From NCBI GenBank assembly GCA_015657535.1, contig JADHZB010001438.1, positions 1 through 50,092 of the forward strand: a stretch of DNA of 50,092 nucleotides, read 5' to 3'. This DNA is from Nephromyces sp. MM_2019 (taxonomy: Eukaryota; Apicomplexa; Aconoidasida; Nephromycida). Shown one piece after another: positions 20,480-33,423 of this stretch (positions are counted from its first letter, which is position 1; each line of letters starts with the position of its first letter). The translations under genes were made by a program, and so were the position numbers. The notes below the pieces were generated by a model. That model worked only from the letters and a program-made list of their open reading frames with translations. It searched no databases and was not told the DNA's origin.

Positions 20480-21537
20480 AGTATATCGGATGCTCGTAGT
20501 ATTATATTGCATCAGGGCTTCAACTAAGGGGTTTAGTCGCATGCTCTATCGGTTGGACCGAATATGGCACATAAACGCGTTGTGAAATAGGAAGATTCTT
20601 TTTTGAAATACGCTGAGCATCAAGCTGTAATGCAACGGTTCATAAAAAGTTCTTTTCACTTCTTAATTTAACATTTAAGTATTATGTAGCAATAGATACT
20701 AGGGTTTTCCATCGATAGACCTATTTTTTATTGTGCAGCTTAATTAGATATTTGCAAATTTCGTGTAAAAACTTATGCTTCATCAATCTCTTAACTTCAA
20801 ATAAATTCTTCAAATACCTCAGCACTATTACACACCCATAGTTTTATGGGTTTTACCATTTGTTTTTCTTGAAATTTAGTGCATATAAAGCGATACATAA
20901 AATGATGGCGGTAAATATGGACGAGGGGTTTGTATAAACGACGGATGAATCGAATTCGATTTTTTAACCTGAGCATCTAATTTTAAGCAGCGTGGCTCCC
21001 TACATGAAGAGAGTTTGCTTTAGAAAGTGAGTTTCAGTTGTCTGAAATACATCATACCTTGCTAGTATCGGCTAGATTTAGTCCGCTCATACCATTTGCA
21101 TAATTATGTGCCTGGCGTTTACCCTGTTGCGCTTGAGGTAGTGGGAGCTTTGCATGTGCGTTGCTTGGACGAAGCGCTCCTAGGCCCACACCGACTTTTT
21201 TCTAGATTTTTTAGTAGCTTTTTAAATGCCTTACAAAAAATGATACACTTTTGAAAGCTGCCTCAAATCTTGCCCGAAACTTCAACTACAATGGAAGCAT
21301 TTTGAATTCACGCTCAATGAGGTCGGCTGAGTTCTCACCTAGAAACTATGGGATTTATCACGCTTCCATGATAGAAACTTCACGGAACTAAAGCGAATGA
21401 GTTATTCACGTAGTATAAAGCACACGTTATTAGTCCATAGCAAAGCCCTAGAGCTTTTCCAGCTTCCCCCCCACCAGGCGTAAAAAATGCAAGAAATTTT
21501 AACTAAACTTTGCTGCAAGCACTAGTACCCCAGTAAG
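20480..21537. other. Spacer, no gene seen
   Basis: AT-rich sequence without a convincing open frame, splice-bounded exon or obvious repeat, lying between a plus-strand stop at 20479 and a minus-strand stop at 21538. It would be the convergent 3' region of the two flanking candidate genes. Confidence 0.5.
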
Positions 21538-21750
21538 TTATGTTGCATCGAGGGACTTCCATGAAGCGCCATGAAATTGATCATCAACCTCGGGGTATTC
21601 CTTCGTATACATCTGTATCCGTAACTCATCTTTACTTGGGAATTGCTCACACTGGCAGCTGCTGCTATCCTGGGTGCTAAATTCCTCGTTTTCCCCCCGT
21701 AGCGAGATTGGACGCAAATCTACACCGTAATAGCTCTCACGAGCAGACAA
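21538..21750 (-). CDS. Candidate terminal exon of a minus-strand gene
   Basis: The frame opens after a GGGTAG acceptor (exon from 21750, phase 0) and closes at TAA (21538-21540), giving about 70 residues. It reads as ordinary protein, not repeat peptide: YYGVDLRPISLRGENEEF, then SKDELRIQMYTKEYPEVDDQ and FHGASWKSLDAT. It is acidic and polar with no membrane segment. The frame begins with TTG, so it is not a complete gene. Upstream exons (above 21750) were not found. Family unknown. Confidence 0.35.
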   Translation of the reverse strand: MSARESYYGVDLRPISLRGENEEFSTQDSSSCQCEQFPSKDELRIQMYTKEYPEVDDQFHGASWKSLDAT

Positions 21751-23688
21751 CTACCCTGATAGATAATTGTATTTAGACTGGAATTATTAGCGGCAGGGGG
21801 AGACTAGTTACCTCTCCCGCTAGCACTTCAAAAACCTTTGGGGAACTATTTATTATCATCGCGTACTACAAACTTCCCACGGTGTCACCGTTACCCCTTC
21901 CTAAAATGCCATGATGGCGTAAACGTTGCCCGATTACAACCATAATCACTCATATTTTTAGGCAGAGATTGCGTGCTTGGACAGTATACGTAGGATCACT
22001 TCCTAAAGAAATTGCAATGGGCATTTTAAGATTGTTTGTCCCCAGCCGATGCCATGCTCGAATCATTACTGACGATTCACTCACCCATCCTTTATGGTTA
22101 AGCTCGAGTTATCCATGCGAGACACCCCCATTTAAATATACTCGCTATTTAGAGGTTATGTAGAATACTAGACGCGAGCGTACCAGGAGCTCAAATTTAA
22201 CAGGCGACTCAGTGCTCATCAGACAACAATAGTTAACAATTTGCACGGCGGTATGCACGTCAAAAGTCGCCAATTTCAAAAATCGGAAAAAGCCAGTGTA
22301 TTGCAGTTACCTGTACTTCAATAGGGTTGCCGGCACAGCAGCTCATCATGGTGATGTACCTAAGCTCTATCAAAATATCCCAATATGTAAATGCACCAAT
22401 GGGTCTATTGTTTCCATGAAGTTCAAGAAGCGCTTTCCCATGACTTTGCTTCTCTGATCTTTATAGTTTTTGGCGCGTTTCTTTGCTCTGTTATACCTGC
22501 GAAAGCCTTTGTTTCATTATCTTCGCATAAAAATCCCTATATTCTTCCTACCTTTTCTTTTTTGTTTACATTCCTCTCTAGTACACTTTTTTCTTCCAGT
22601 ACGAGTGCAGTACGCGTTTTCTGGACTTACTCAATCTGCTTCAATTTATTATGCTGTCATGGAAGAGGTACTTTCTTTCCACTTTTTGAGCAATTATTTT
22701 GTAGTATATAAGCTTTTATGCATCGGCTGATGCCGCCTCTACCGCTAGTGCTAAACTACGCATTGCTCTGTGTGCAACTGACTTAGTACTGGACCCAAAT
22801 TTCTCCGATGTACTGCCTGGTTTTGTGTTGTTCTTCTTCTGCGAATTCATGTTCCTTTTTTCCGCCGCTTTATAGCGATGACTTGGGCTCTAAATCTGAA
22901 ATTCGTGATAGACTGACTTGCTGACCTTGACTGGAATGCGATATCATAGCGATTAGTAGGAGGAAAGATACGCTAAAATCTTGCCGGAGTGAACATCTCA
23001 AAATTTTGATTCTTTCGGCACTGACTCCCTCAAGATGCATCGCTGGATATTTTTGTAGAAAAAATTTCTAGAAAATCGTGCTTTGATACATAAATGCTCT
23101 TGCGAGTACACTGGAGAAAGGCTGAAATTTTTTCCTTAACATAATCTAATTGCCGATATGAGCGAGCCTTTCAATGTAACAAGCTAAGATTAGTAAGCCG
23201 TAGAGAAAAGCTATTGATTAAGACATTACTTGAACATAGTTTGGAATCGTCATGTGTGTTCTTGTGCGTATGATTCTGCTTGTTCTGTTTTATTCTTGAT
23301 TTTGTAAAGCATTCTGAAGGGTTGAAGTGTGCATGTTGGCTTGGTTACACTTATTTATCTCTTTGCTTATAATATATATTTGCTGGTGTAAATCCGTGCT
23401 TTTACTTAGGTAAATGATATGCTCTCCAGAAATCAGCGAAATATTGCCTCTTTTTTTCCATATATAATAAAACTGTCGCCACTAGTTGCCTGGTAATTTT
23501 ATAGTGTACTAGGCCATCCCATTCGTTGTGCCTTTTTGTTACTACTTTGCGACTTTGCAAATCACCTTGAATTTAGCTTTTTAGAAATTTCGTAACAAGA
23601 ACCATTACAAGCTGATGAGAGCGCTAATTTTCTTCCACCTGGGCGTCAAAATGAACTCTCTTCCCGTTTTTTAGTTCTCTGAAGAAAT
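21751..23688. other. Stretch with isolated candidate exons, upstream of the 23.7-kb gene
   Basis: Two exon-like plus-strand frames stand out. About 21963-22151 is weak. 22600-22667 is better: it has a TTCTTCCAG acceptor with pyrimidine tract and a GTACTT donor, enters in phase 1, leaves in phase 0, and encodes QYAFSGLTQSASIYYAVMEE. I cannot connect either to a neighbour. The gene at 23689 has an in-frame TGA nine bases before its ATG, so it does not continue from them. The last few hundred bases should contain that gene's promoter. Confidence 0.35.
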
Positions 23689-26225
23689 ATGGATGAAACT
23701 TCTGAGGCTCCTCACCAATCACATTCAACGCTTAGCTTTAAGTTGACTGGCCAGCGTCCCCACTCAACCTCCCCTTCTGTCTCTTCTGAAAATAATGAAA
23801 TGTCTCAAGTTGCTCCCAGAGTTTCGAATCTGGAATTGCCATTTTCTCGGTATCCTTACGGTACCAATTATGGCGTTGGAAGCAATGTAGTGCATACAAA
23901 CAGGAGGGAATGGGCGATTTCTTCCCGTATGCCTGTTCGGGAAGTCTCTGAACATCGTACTGTGGATAATTCGACAACAAACAAGATATTCTATCACTCT
24001 GTCTTCTCGGGGTTATTTGCTGTGCTCTTCACTGTGGTTTCTATTATGCTGAGATCCTCCTTTTTTCTCATATGGAGTTATGTTGGTAGTTTAATCCTGA
24101 CTAGTCTGTCTGGACTGTTTCTCTCTCTTCGATTCTCAAAACACGAGAGAAGATACCCTTTAAACCTCTTTATAACAGCCCTTTTCAGTTTTTTGGGTAT
24201 CATTTTAACAATCCCATTTTTCTTCAGCAGCTGCTTCTCTGCGCTCGATGTGGATTCCCTAGGTATGCCTTATCGCGGGCTGTCATTGAAGGATGCTGCT
24301 GTTGGTGAAGGTCTACAGGCCGTGGGACTTGAGGAGTTTGGGGTAGCGTCAATTTTTGGGCAGATTTCGGAGCTTAACAATGAAGTGGAAAATTATCTAG
24401 GGGATAAGAGAAAAACGGCGTCCAAGCAAAAATATTTTGGCTCAAACGAGCTTAAGCAGGAAATATTAAGTTCCAGTAAAATAGCGGATGACATTTGGAA
24501 ATTGGAAACTACGGGTGCTCATCAGATGGCTCAAGAAAAAAGTTATCAAAATGGTGCTGACAGCATTATTTTGCCTACCGTACAAAAACGGAAGTTTCTA
24601 TATGATGTTACTGAGGAAGGAGTAACTGCTCATGTAAGGGATGAAATTTTTTTCCGTCCTAAGCCCTGTAATGGGGAAGAAGACAATGTTTTAGAGATGG
24701 ATTCATATTCAACACCAGAGAATTCTGAGAGTCCATCGAGTAATAATAAAGTGGAAGAGGTTCTAAATCATATTTCTAGGTTATTATCTGGTTCTGGCGT
24801 AACCTCCCTAGCAAAAGCTGCGACCTCCAATACCCTTGGCTTAGAAAATGCTACCTCTCCTCTCTCTCCTGTTGTTACAAAAAGTTTATCCACCTACCAT
24901 AAGATATCGCAAACCAAAAAAACACCAGGCACAAGCGTTTTTTTAGTCTTCTTTACCATCACATGCGCTACGGTTTCATTGCTTCTAGTGCCCTTTGTTC
25001 TGCTACCTTTTTTGACGACCTGCATCTCGCTTTTTAACGAGATGGGAGAATCTTTTGATATGGAACGGGGCCTAGATAATCAGAAATCTATCCATATGAG
25101 GACAATGGCATCACGGGACGAGGATTATGAGTATTCTGACCTTGCTGAGGTTCGTATTTTCTATATGATATTTTTTCTGGTTATATATGAAAGTATTTCC
25201 GTGCTTTTTGGAGCATTTCCCTCGAAGATGAGGTGATTTTACACCTGTTTCACTTTAGTACTTTGCTCTTCATTGAGTGAGAATTGATTCGTGAATAGCA
25301 TTTAATCTTAACCATCAATTTTCTGGACTTCGTGGACTAATTCAAAGATTTTGTTAGACCTTGATTTATAAAGCAGTTTTTAGTGGTAGTACTTTAATTT
25401 CTAAAAATTTTGAGTTCATTGCTCTTTATGAGTTCAGTTCAGCGAGTTTTTTCCCTTCTGAAATCTGTATCATTTCACTCCTTATTACCTCTTTTCTTGC
25501 GATACTGATAGGATGAAAATTTCGTACAATCTCATTCTCTAGACAACAATTCATTCGCTGGTGATCGAGATAATCTGCAGAATAGCCCTGTCCTTACTAG
25601 AACCCCAGCAACTGCAGTGGAGTCTCAACAGAAAATGCTCTACGAAAGCATTTCGTCGTACAAGAACACTGATATCTCTGAAGAAATCCGAGCAATGGGT
25701 AAGTTAACGAGCTTGGAGGCGTCTTCTAAGCTTATAAAAACAGATCAAGGTGTATATGAAGGCTCTGCTAATTATATTTCCGCTCTTTCTGGAGGAAAAT
25801 ACTTGAATAAATATGACTCGGTGCAATATGCAGATAGCGCTGAGCCGCTCGGTTCAAAGTTTTCCCTGGGAATTAAGGGATTGGTGCAGTCTGCAAGAGG
25901 GGTTATTAATAAGGATCAATTGGCTGTATTCCGCGGGAAGAATTGGAAAGGTGGCAAGCAGAGTTATATGCGTCTTCACTCTGTCGATAAGGAAAAAGAT
26001 ACATTGGGGGATACTGTAGATATGACGCCAACTACAGGGATATCGAGAAGGCTTGTGGATACTCCTACTCTAGGCGAGTATGGAGAAACTCCATCTGGCA
26101 TGGGTGCTGAGCAGGAGAGCGTAGAAGCAGCTGAGGAGAGGATTCTGTGGCATGAGGCAGAAGATACAGATTATGGGGGGGAAGGCGGTTTAGAGGGGAC
26201 AGGATCTATCGGAGGGGTGATATAG
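23689..26225 (+). CDS. Unrecognised multi-pass membrane protein (about 724 aa), two exons
   Basis: Exons 23689-25149 and 25512-26225 join in phase 0 (donor GAG|GTTCGT, acceptor GATAG|GATGAA). The ATG is supported by an in-frame TGA nine bases upstream. Residues 1-95 are polar and Ser-rich. Hydrophobic segments lie at about 101-121, 126-147 and 158-183. A polar loop of about 230 residues follows (184-414), then a long hydrophobic stretch at 415-449 (VFLVFFTITCATVSLLLVPF and on) and a hydrophilic, acidic C-terminal tail of about 275 residues ending in a Gly/Glu-rich segment (YGGEGGLEGTGSIGGVI). There is no N-terminal signal peptide and I see no catalytic motif. I do not recognise the family. 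The arrangement suggests a four-helix membrane protein with a large loop and a cytosolic tail; function cannot be assigned. Codon use is even and unlike the TG-rich introns, so the coding call is firm. Confidence 0.75.
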
Positions 26226-29200
26226 TATTTTGGGAATATAGCTTTGAGTGGGGAGGTATTTTTTGAAGATTAGTTTGGGGGAGATAATTCTGAGTGGGGA
26301 AGTAGGCTTTTGAGGATAGAAAGAACTTTATGGAAACAAAGGGACTATATCGGAACTTTTCTAGTTTTTGAACGTGAAGATGGTGTACATTCCGGTTTTA
26401 GATCGTCCGGAGGGGGTCCCAAAATGGTGGAAAACTTTTGCAAACAGAGCCAAACTCTCTTTCTAACGGAAATAGATAGTCATGTCTCTTGCTTGTAAAG
26501 TTTTCAAGAATCTATTAAATGCCTTTATTTATGTGTCCTAGCGAAGTATCGTAAGTAATGCTTGTTTTATAAGCAATATATCGTTCAGTAGATAAGTTTT
26601 AGATTAGATTTCTTCCGTGTGTTTCCTTCTTATTTAGGCGTGAAGGCGCCTAGTTTTTTATGGCGGCTTCGCCTTTTCGAATGAAATATTAGTGTCAATC
26701 CCTTCTTTACGAAATTCGCGGAGATTTCAGCATATGTGGATCAGCAAAACGATTTTAATATAAGAGTATTCTTGGGAAAGCTACAATGTTTTGTATATAC
26801 GCAGCTACTGGCGCATACAATTCATCAGGGGCTGTAGCTTTTATTCATATGATTTGCTCTGCGATAGCTAAACAGTTAGAGGAATTTCCTTGTATTTAGA
26901 ACTGGTTTGAGCTCTTTCTACGAGGCTGCATAGTCTTAGATGACTTATGTCATGAGTGCGTTATTTTGTTTGGTAACGGATGAACCTAGCCTTTTTTTTC
27001 TTATACTTGATATTTCAGTTTTGCATTCTTTGTCGGAATTCTAGATATTTTATCCATTCAACTCAGTAAGTATGTAGATCTGCATGTATTTTAATAGCTC
27101 AGCTTTTTTTTTTCATCGCAGAGCGATGTGGCTTGCTCTACTCGACGCTGGTAATATCTTCAGTTTTTTATTTTATACCGATTTCAGCCTAATTGAGTAT
27201 TATGTTTAAAACTAACAATTTCGAGAAAAGTGAACATACTGCTTAAAACTTGAGCGCTTGCCGCGGTACTAGAAAGTGTAGGCGTGTAATATCGTCCACT
27301 ATATAAGTGTATTAAAAAATTTAAAACGACTTGCAGAGTTTTAATACTTAAAATCTTGCTGGTGGTATGTATTAGTTGGGCCTAAAGGTTGCTTTTCATG
27401 TGATGAGTGTGCTTGGCGTATTTGTACTTGGTATATAGACACAATAGGCTAGCCAGATTTGAATTTTCCCATTTTATTGATGTTTAAATGCGGATTTGCT
27501 TGTATAGCGTGGGTTCCGCTGTGTGTGGGGTGTATTGCAGCGTAAGCTGTTGTATGGTGTTTGCCATGACCATACTTTTGTACGAAATGGTGATGATTTT
27601 TTTTAAGATTCGTTTTTTTACTGAACTCGGAGATTTTTCTTTTATATTTATATACTGGATACAGCATGTAAGAAGTTAATAAAAATAAGAACTTTAGCGG
27701 CGAAAAAATACTAGAGTTTACGCTGAAGCTGGATAGTTCATACTATATTCAGGCGCTCGTATCCAACAGAATATATGTTTCCGGAGTACTTTTAACGTTT
27801 CGTTCCGCTGGCAATGAAGCTACATATTCAAGTGTACAAGCAAGCCTGCTGGGGCGCTCTGCGCGCGTTCATACACTAATGAACGTGAGCGTCACGAAGA
27901 CTACGATCTATGTGTATCATGTAGGGAGGAACAAATCCAATTTTACACAAAGGGTTACTTTATTGGACTATTATTTCTGTCTCGGAGGATTCGACGGGAA
28001 TATTTTTTCTTCTTAAAATGTAGTTTTATAATGACTTTGATATGCTTCCGCTTAGATCACCCAGTTTGTGGTAGGTAGTACGTGCACTTTCTTGCCATTT
28101 CGGCGGCAAGTCTACGCACGTATTGCAACACGGTTACGACGAAGCGTGGCTGATGGAAGGAATGTCTTTATTAATGAAGCGTTTCTAAACATTCTATTTT
28201 ATGAATTTTAATTTTATGATTAGAAGTTATAAATCTAAAAATATTATCGCCCTGTATTGGATTCCAACATCTTGATAATTCATAACATGTAAGAATCTAT
28301 TGCTAAAACGGAACAGGCAGAATCAAAATTGCTCCCATGAAATGTGGGAGCAAAGCATTTTCTGATACTTGTAGTGTTGATTGCGTTCTTAATACACTGG
28401 AGACTAGGAGGAAGTGATGACACTATAAAATCAGAGCTACTGCTGAGTGGAACAAGCATGCTAACGATTGGCACAAGCAGAAGCTGGACAGGCTTTATAA
28501 AATAGTTGCTGTATAGAATAGAGGCTTGCATTTACACCGATGTCTCTATTCTTTTAGTAGTAGTATTGCCTAGTGCTCCAAATAATACTGCGATATTCGA
28601 TTCCTGTTAAACGAGTCCAGTCGATGCAAGATTTGCCTCATTCAAAGTAATTTCACAGAATGTAGCTTCGGAGCGTGAATTTACCTCTGCACTACTCATT
28701 TTTTGCTATGCGTAATATTCCTCCAAAATTTACACAACAAACCGCGCAGCAGAAGATTTCCTAGAATCTATATCCAAAAAGTGTTCATCGCTTATTGGTT
28801 ACCGCTTCAAAAAAAGTGTTCACACGTGAACATGATGTGTAGCACACAGGCATGTACCGTTGCCTACTTGGTCGAGCTGAGCATGTTTTCTAAGTAAGTA
28901 AAAAATCAGCCTGCAGCGTTAAATTTTATCTGCCAAAATTTTATGCATTAAAAAAAATATGAAAGCCAATGAAGAATCAGTCCGGCGCAAGAAAGTCATG
29001 CAATAAGTTAGGCTTTCATGAGGGATTTGTATACCTGCAGTGCTTAAGAGAAAATTATGCACTATTGCCAGAGTAAAATTGCTCCAGAGCAAAATTTTAT
29101 AGTGCACAAAGAACCGAAGCTAAGCACTGAGAATGATATTTAATTCATGTATTTAAGTCAGCACGTTAATGTAGAATAACTCTCCACCCTGTTAGCTGGA

Positions 29201-32200
29201 TAACCTTATAATTTAGTTTTCCCTTTCATACTACAAAAAATCTTTGCCTTTTTAGTCTTCTTCTAGCTAAAGCATTTCGATATTTCCCAGTACATGTACA
29301 TGGCTTTAATGTATGTTTTTTTAATTCAATATGTCCTGGCAGTGTTGCATTTTGACTGGGGTATATTCACAAAGGAGAGAATTTTGTCAATCGCCAGCTC
29401 TCACAAAAACATACATCGTATAGCACGTTGCAAGCAGGAGTGTAATATTAGCTATATCGATTAAGAGTTTCCTAATTATCATAAGTGTGGTGAAAAAAGC
29501 TATGCTGCAACCATAGGCATAAGAAAAATTCCTTGTTGCTCTTTAAGAGCATGATGATGCTTGCATATACGACGACTCGCCAGCTCATACTATAAAAAAT
29601 ACCATATGATAAAACTGCTTTGGTTTGAAATGATTGATAGAAGGGGGAGCTTTCACTTGCAAACACGTTCCCTAACCAGATGTATTCCCATTATATTGTC
29701 GCCTTACCGGTGTGAAAAAAACCATTACGCAGTGCTTCTTTCATTAGCTGCAAGTATCAACCACAATATTTTTTTTATTAGCACTTTGCTAGTGCACTCC
29801 TCCCGTGTTGATTGCTGTCATCCAAGAAAGCAGCTGCAGTACATAACTGCCCTTTCGTTAACACTTGTGCAAGTTGTGGCTTCTAAGTACACACATTGTG
29901 CTACCGAAGCCGTGTTGCCATCTTTTTGCTTGCTCCCTCCGCTTGATGGACTGGTGTTCTGTCATCTTTTACTGAGTATTACCTATATATTCTAGACATG
30001 TGTACCCGGCGCTCTTCTCGATTAAGACTATTTCTGCTTGCAGATAGCTAGGTATCTCGGCTAAAATTATTCTCAACCCATCTTGAGACAAAATCACGAA
30101 AATTCTACCCTTATTATAGCTTTTCATATGGACCTCTCAATTACTTACACTCTTGAAATTTCATATTCTCTATGTATTCATGCCTATAAATGAAAATTGA
30201 ACTTGTGCCCTCTTTCATTACAGAGCATGTACGTGCTAGTATAGCTTTTCCCTGTTGGAAAGAATTTATGATTTTGGTTTGCCTTATCTGTATGTACAGA
30301 CAAGTTCATGCATAATACGGGGGTTTCTGGTACTATGCATCTATGATGCATTGCAATGATATGCGGTAAACTTTACGATGAATATAAATGATAGTATACT
30401 ACTCTGACGTCCGCTCCTGCAAGTATGCGCAAGCCATATCTTGAAAAAATTGACATGGGACATTGAAAAGCTGGTAAGAGCCTTTGCAGAGAGCCTCTAA
30501 TATGAGGGAGGGTTTGTTTCTCTTTAGTGATTGCGAGTATAATCATGCTAATGACATGGTTCTAACTTTGAATAAAAATCCTCAAGGATTCGTGAGTGCA
30601 AGCGATAGAAATTCCCACTACAAAGCCTTATTGAAGATGGCAGCTACCCATGCAAAGACCGCAGCATGTTAAAAATTTTAAAAAGAATCGCTCTTCTGCG
30701 ATTTAAGCATGTAGCACCGATGTTTCTCTGAGTAGATTTTATCCCTTTGGCATGTGGTAATGTAGGGGCAAGGAAGGAATCAGTATTATTGAAATTCAAT
30801 AAACTACGGCCGAGATTGGGAGCCCGAGTCTCGTGCTAAGCCTGTTCAAGAGGATTGAGTAACTCCTCAAAGCGGCTGAGACTTATCCCACTTCAACGGC
30901 TGTCACGTTCACTTTGTAATTTTTTGCAAGCATGGATGCTGGCCTTTTAAACGGTGCATGGCACGCCACCTTCACTGCGTTACAGGTAGAACAAATTAGT
31001 ATGGCGACGTTGCTGATTGGGGGTTTCAAAATGTGTGATAATTGCGCGTATCGTGGGGATTAAATTAAATTTTTAGGCAAGAAAAGCTGTGTTAAGTGCG
31101 TGATCGTCTGATTTACCGGAAAATTTTTGGTTGCTTGTTTTGCTGCCCTTTATTGTGAGGATAAAAGATAGGCTTCTTGCGCACATCATCAATCTTAAAA
31201 GTGCTGTCTTTACTTCGTAACGTGTGTTTGAGCCTCGCTCACTAACAAGATATGGCTTACGTGTAATGCATTTTACTGCAGCGACATACTAAAGGCAGCA
31301 TCTGGAGAGAAATTCCCTTTTGGAGATGCTCTTGTTTTTGCTTCATTCCGTTTGTGCCTTCATGAAGCCCTTCTCTTGCTTTTCATGCATATTTTTAGAA
31401 GAGTTAAGGCTTTGAAAATACGCAGTTTCTCTGCTATTGGATAATTACATTGAAGCACCCAGAGAGACTATCCCCTTTTGCTATTTTGCTTGTAGCTTCA
31501 ATTGGGTGCCTGTAGGATTGTTCTAGAAGGAAGGCCAAGTAAGCAATTGCTACTGTAGGTTGTGCGATTACACGCCGGCAGCCAGGAAAACAAGCAGACG
31601 TAATAGATTTATAAATATTTCCACCTTAGAGATTGGAGCATATTTTTTCTGCTAGCTATGGTTGCAAGGCTTCTACGTATATAGAACTTCATGTGTATGC
31701 ATAAAGCGAAAAATGAAATGATTTTTTGGGCTTAAGCTGACGCGCTTTTTTGGCTTTGCACAGTGATCTCAGCTATAAAATAGTCTGGTAGCATTTGTAT
31801 TCCATAAAATGATGTTACTATTTTTTTTTCCTTTGAGTTGATGCCCAGTAATTCTCTTCTGCTCAGTTTATGCTGCCATGCTCCACTGTAGTCAGCTCAT
31901 TTAGTTTTTGCTTCTCCAGTCTGATTGACTATGTCTTTACCCTCTTTTTTTTATTGAGTCTTCATTTATGCCATATTACTGCAGCGTATCATATGAGGTT
32001 TGAAATTCATCATAACCTGTTGCTGTGCTTATTCCATTTGTATGATTTCTCTATGGAATTTTATGTGTATCCATGAATTTTTTAAGCAATGATATGCAGC
32101 CGCTTTAATTTACGGATGTGCACTGTGTGATGCCTGTTGCTGCATGCTTTATCGTTTGTGTTTCTCATCAAAAGCTACAAATATGTTGGTTCTCACATTC

Positions 32201-33423
32201 TCAGTACGGAAAACTGAGGTGCTATTTCCTTGTTTCTAAAAAAAGGAGTGTCTTTTTCTGAATCCCAACACCATCTCTTACCGCTTCTTTCCGTATACCT
32301 CTCTAATAGCCAGGCTTCCATTTTCCGCAATATTTCCCATTTTATGTACTGTATTCTCAGTTGCTGTTTGGGTTTATAAAGAACAGGCCTACGCCTTAGA
32401 TGCTAATTGCTACCACGCAGGAGGACCCCTTGAGCATGTGCGTATACCCGTGTAGTATATTTGTTTCATTTTTTCCAGCTTGTGGCATTAAAAGATAAGG
32501 GCTACTGGTTTCTATTTGTTTTTTATTTACAATGGTGCTATATATAGTCTCATGCTCACAATTGAATCTATCTATGCTAATTTTATGAAGCTTTATTTCA
32601 TCCATCAATGTATGCAGCATATGGAAGACCTGGAGGAGATTCTCAATGAGGTAAAGTATGCTTTCCGACGGTAAATCACCCAAAAAAAGAATTAAAACAC
32701 TTTTTAGCGGCATGAAGAAGTTGGCATATTTTTTTGGCTTTCTCACTTCAATGATTTTCTTTTCATTGCATTTTTTGGCTTGTGAAATTTTTTTTGCTAC
32801 TCCGAATTACTTAGGTTGTACTTTAATCGATGTCATTTTTATACTTTCGGAATTTTTATCCACCAATTCCTTTTAATCTAACTCGCATTCACATGGATAT
32901 CGTTATAAAGTAAATATGCTTTACCTTCTTTAGCCCTGTGTAAGATGTCCCCTACACAAATTTGTGATATCTATAAAATCTGGAGAATGCTTCTACAAGG
33001 TATGTATCAAAGTATTGGGCCTATCTTTTACACCCTTACTAGAGGAACACAAGTGCTTAATAGGGCGATGAAAAATTTTTTTGGTATCCCAATTTTCTTG
33101 TTGATACTAAATGTGTACCAACTACTTAAGTTGCCATTTATATGATGCTGTATCTACACTGCTCGAGGTATTTTGGAACTTTTAGACAGCTTGGGACGGT
33201 ATATAGTACCAACCATTAATTTATTTTTTTCCTTTTTTATTCCTCCCAATCTGGGTAATAACCGATAATTGCAGTCCCATTCACTGTCACCGCAGTCGAG
33301 CTCTTCGCCTGCCCACTTGTTTACTTTCTTTTGTAATTTTTTTCCAACACTCCAGTCAGACACCATTGATTTTTCGTAGTCAAGTTTACTGTGACCTTTC
33401 ACCTCCCTGATATCAGCCTGTAG
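26226..33423. other. Long AT-rich stretch with weak candidate exons
   Basis: No gene could be supported with confidence. Weak plus-strand exon-like frames: about 30490-30672 (ends in TAA; contains MVLTLNKNPQGFVSASDRN), 31282-31444 (after an ACTGCAG acceptor, phase 2; contains DILKAASGEKFPFGDALVFA and ends in TAA) and 32618-32650 (CAG|...|GTAAAG, encoding HMEDLEEILNE). None could be linked. Other open frames of 60-144 codons on both strands look like chance. TG/CA repeats are sparse here, unlike the first 15 kb. Confidence 0.4.

Noticed and set aside
29561..29995. 144-codon plus-strand gene
   Set aside because: No ATG-supported start context, no splice links and mixed composition; it looks like a chance open frame.
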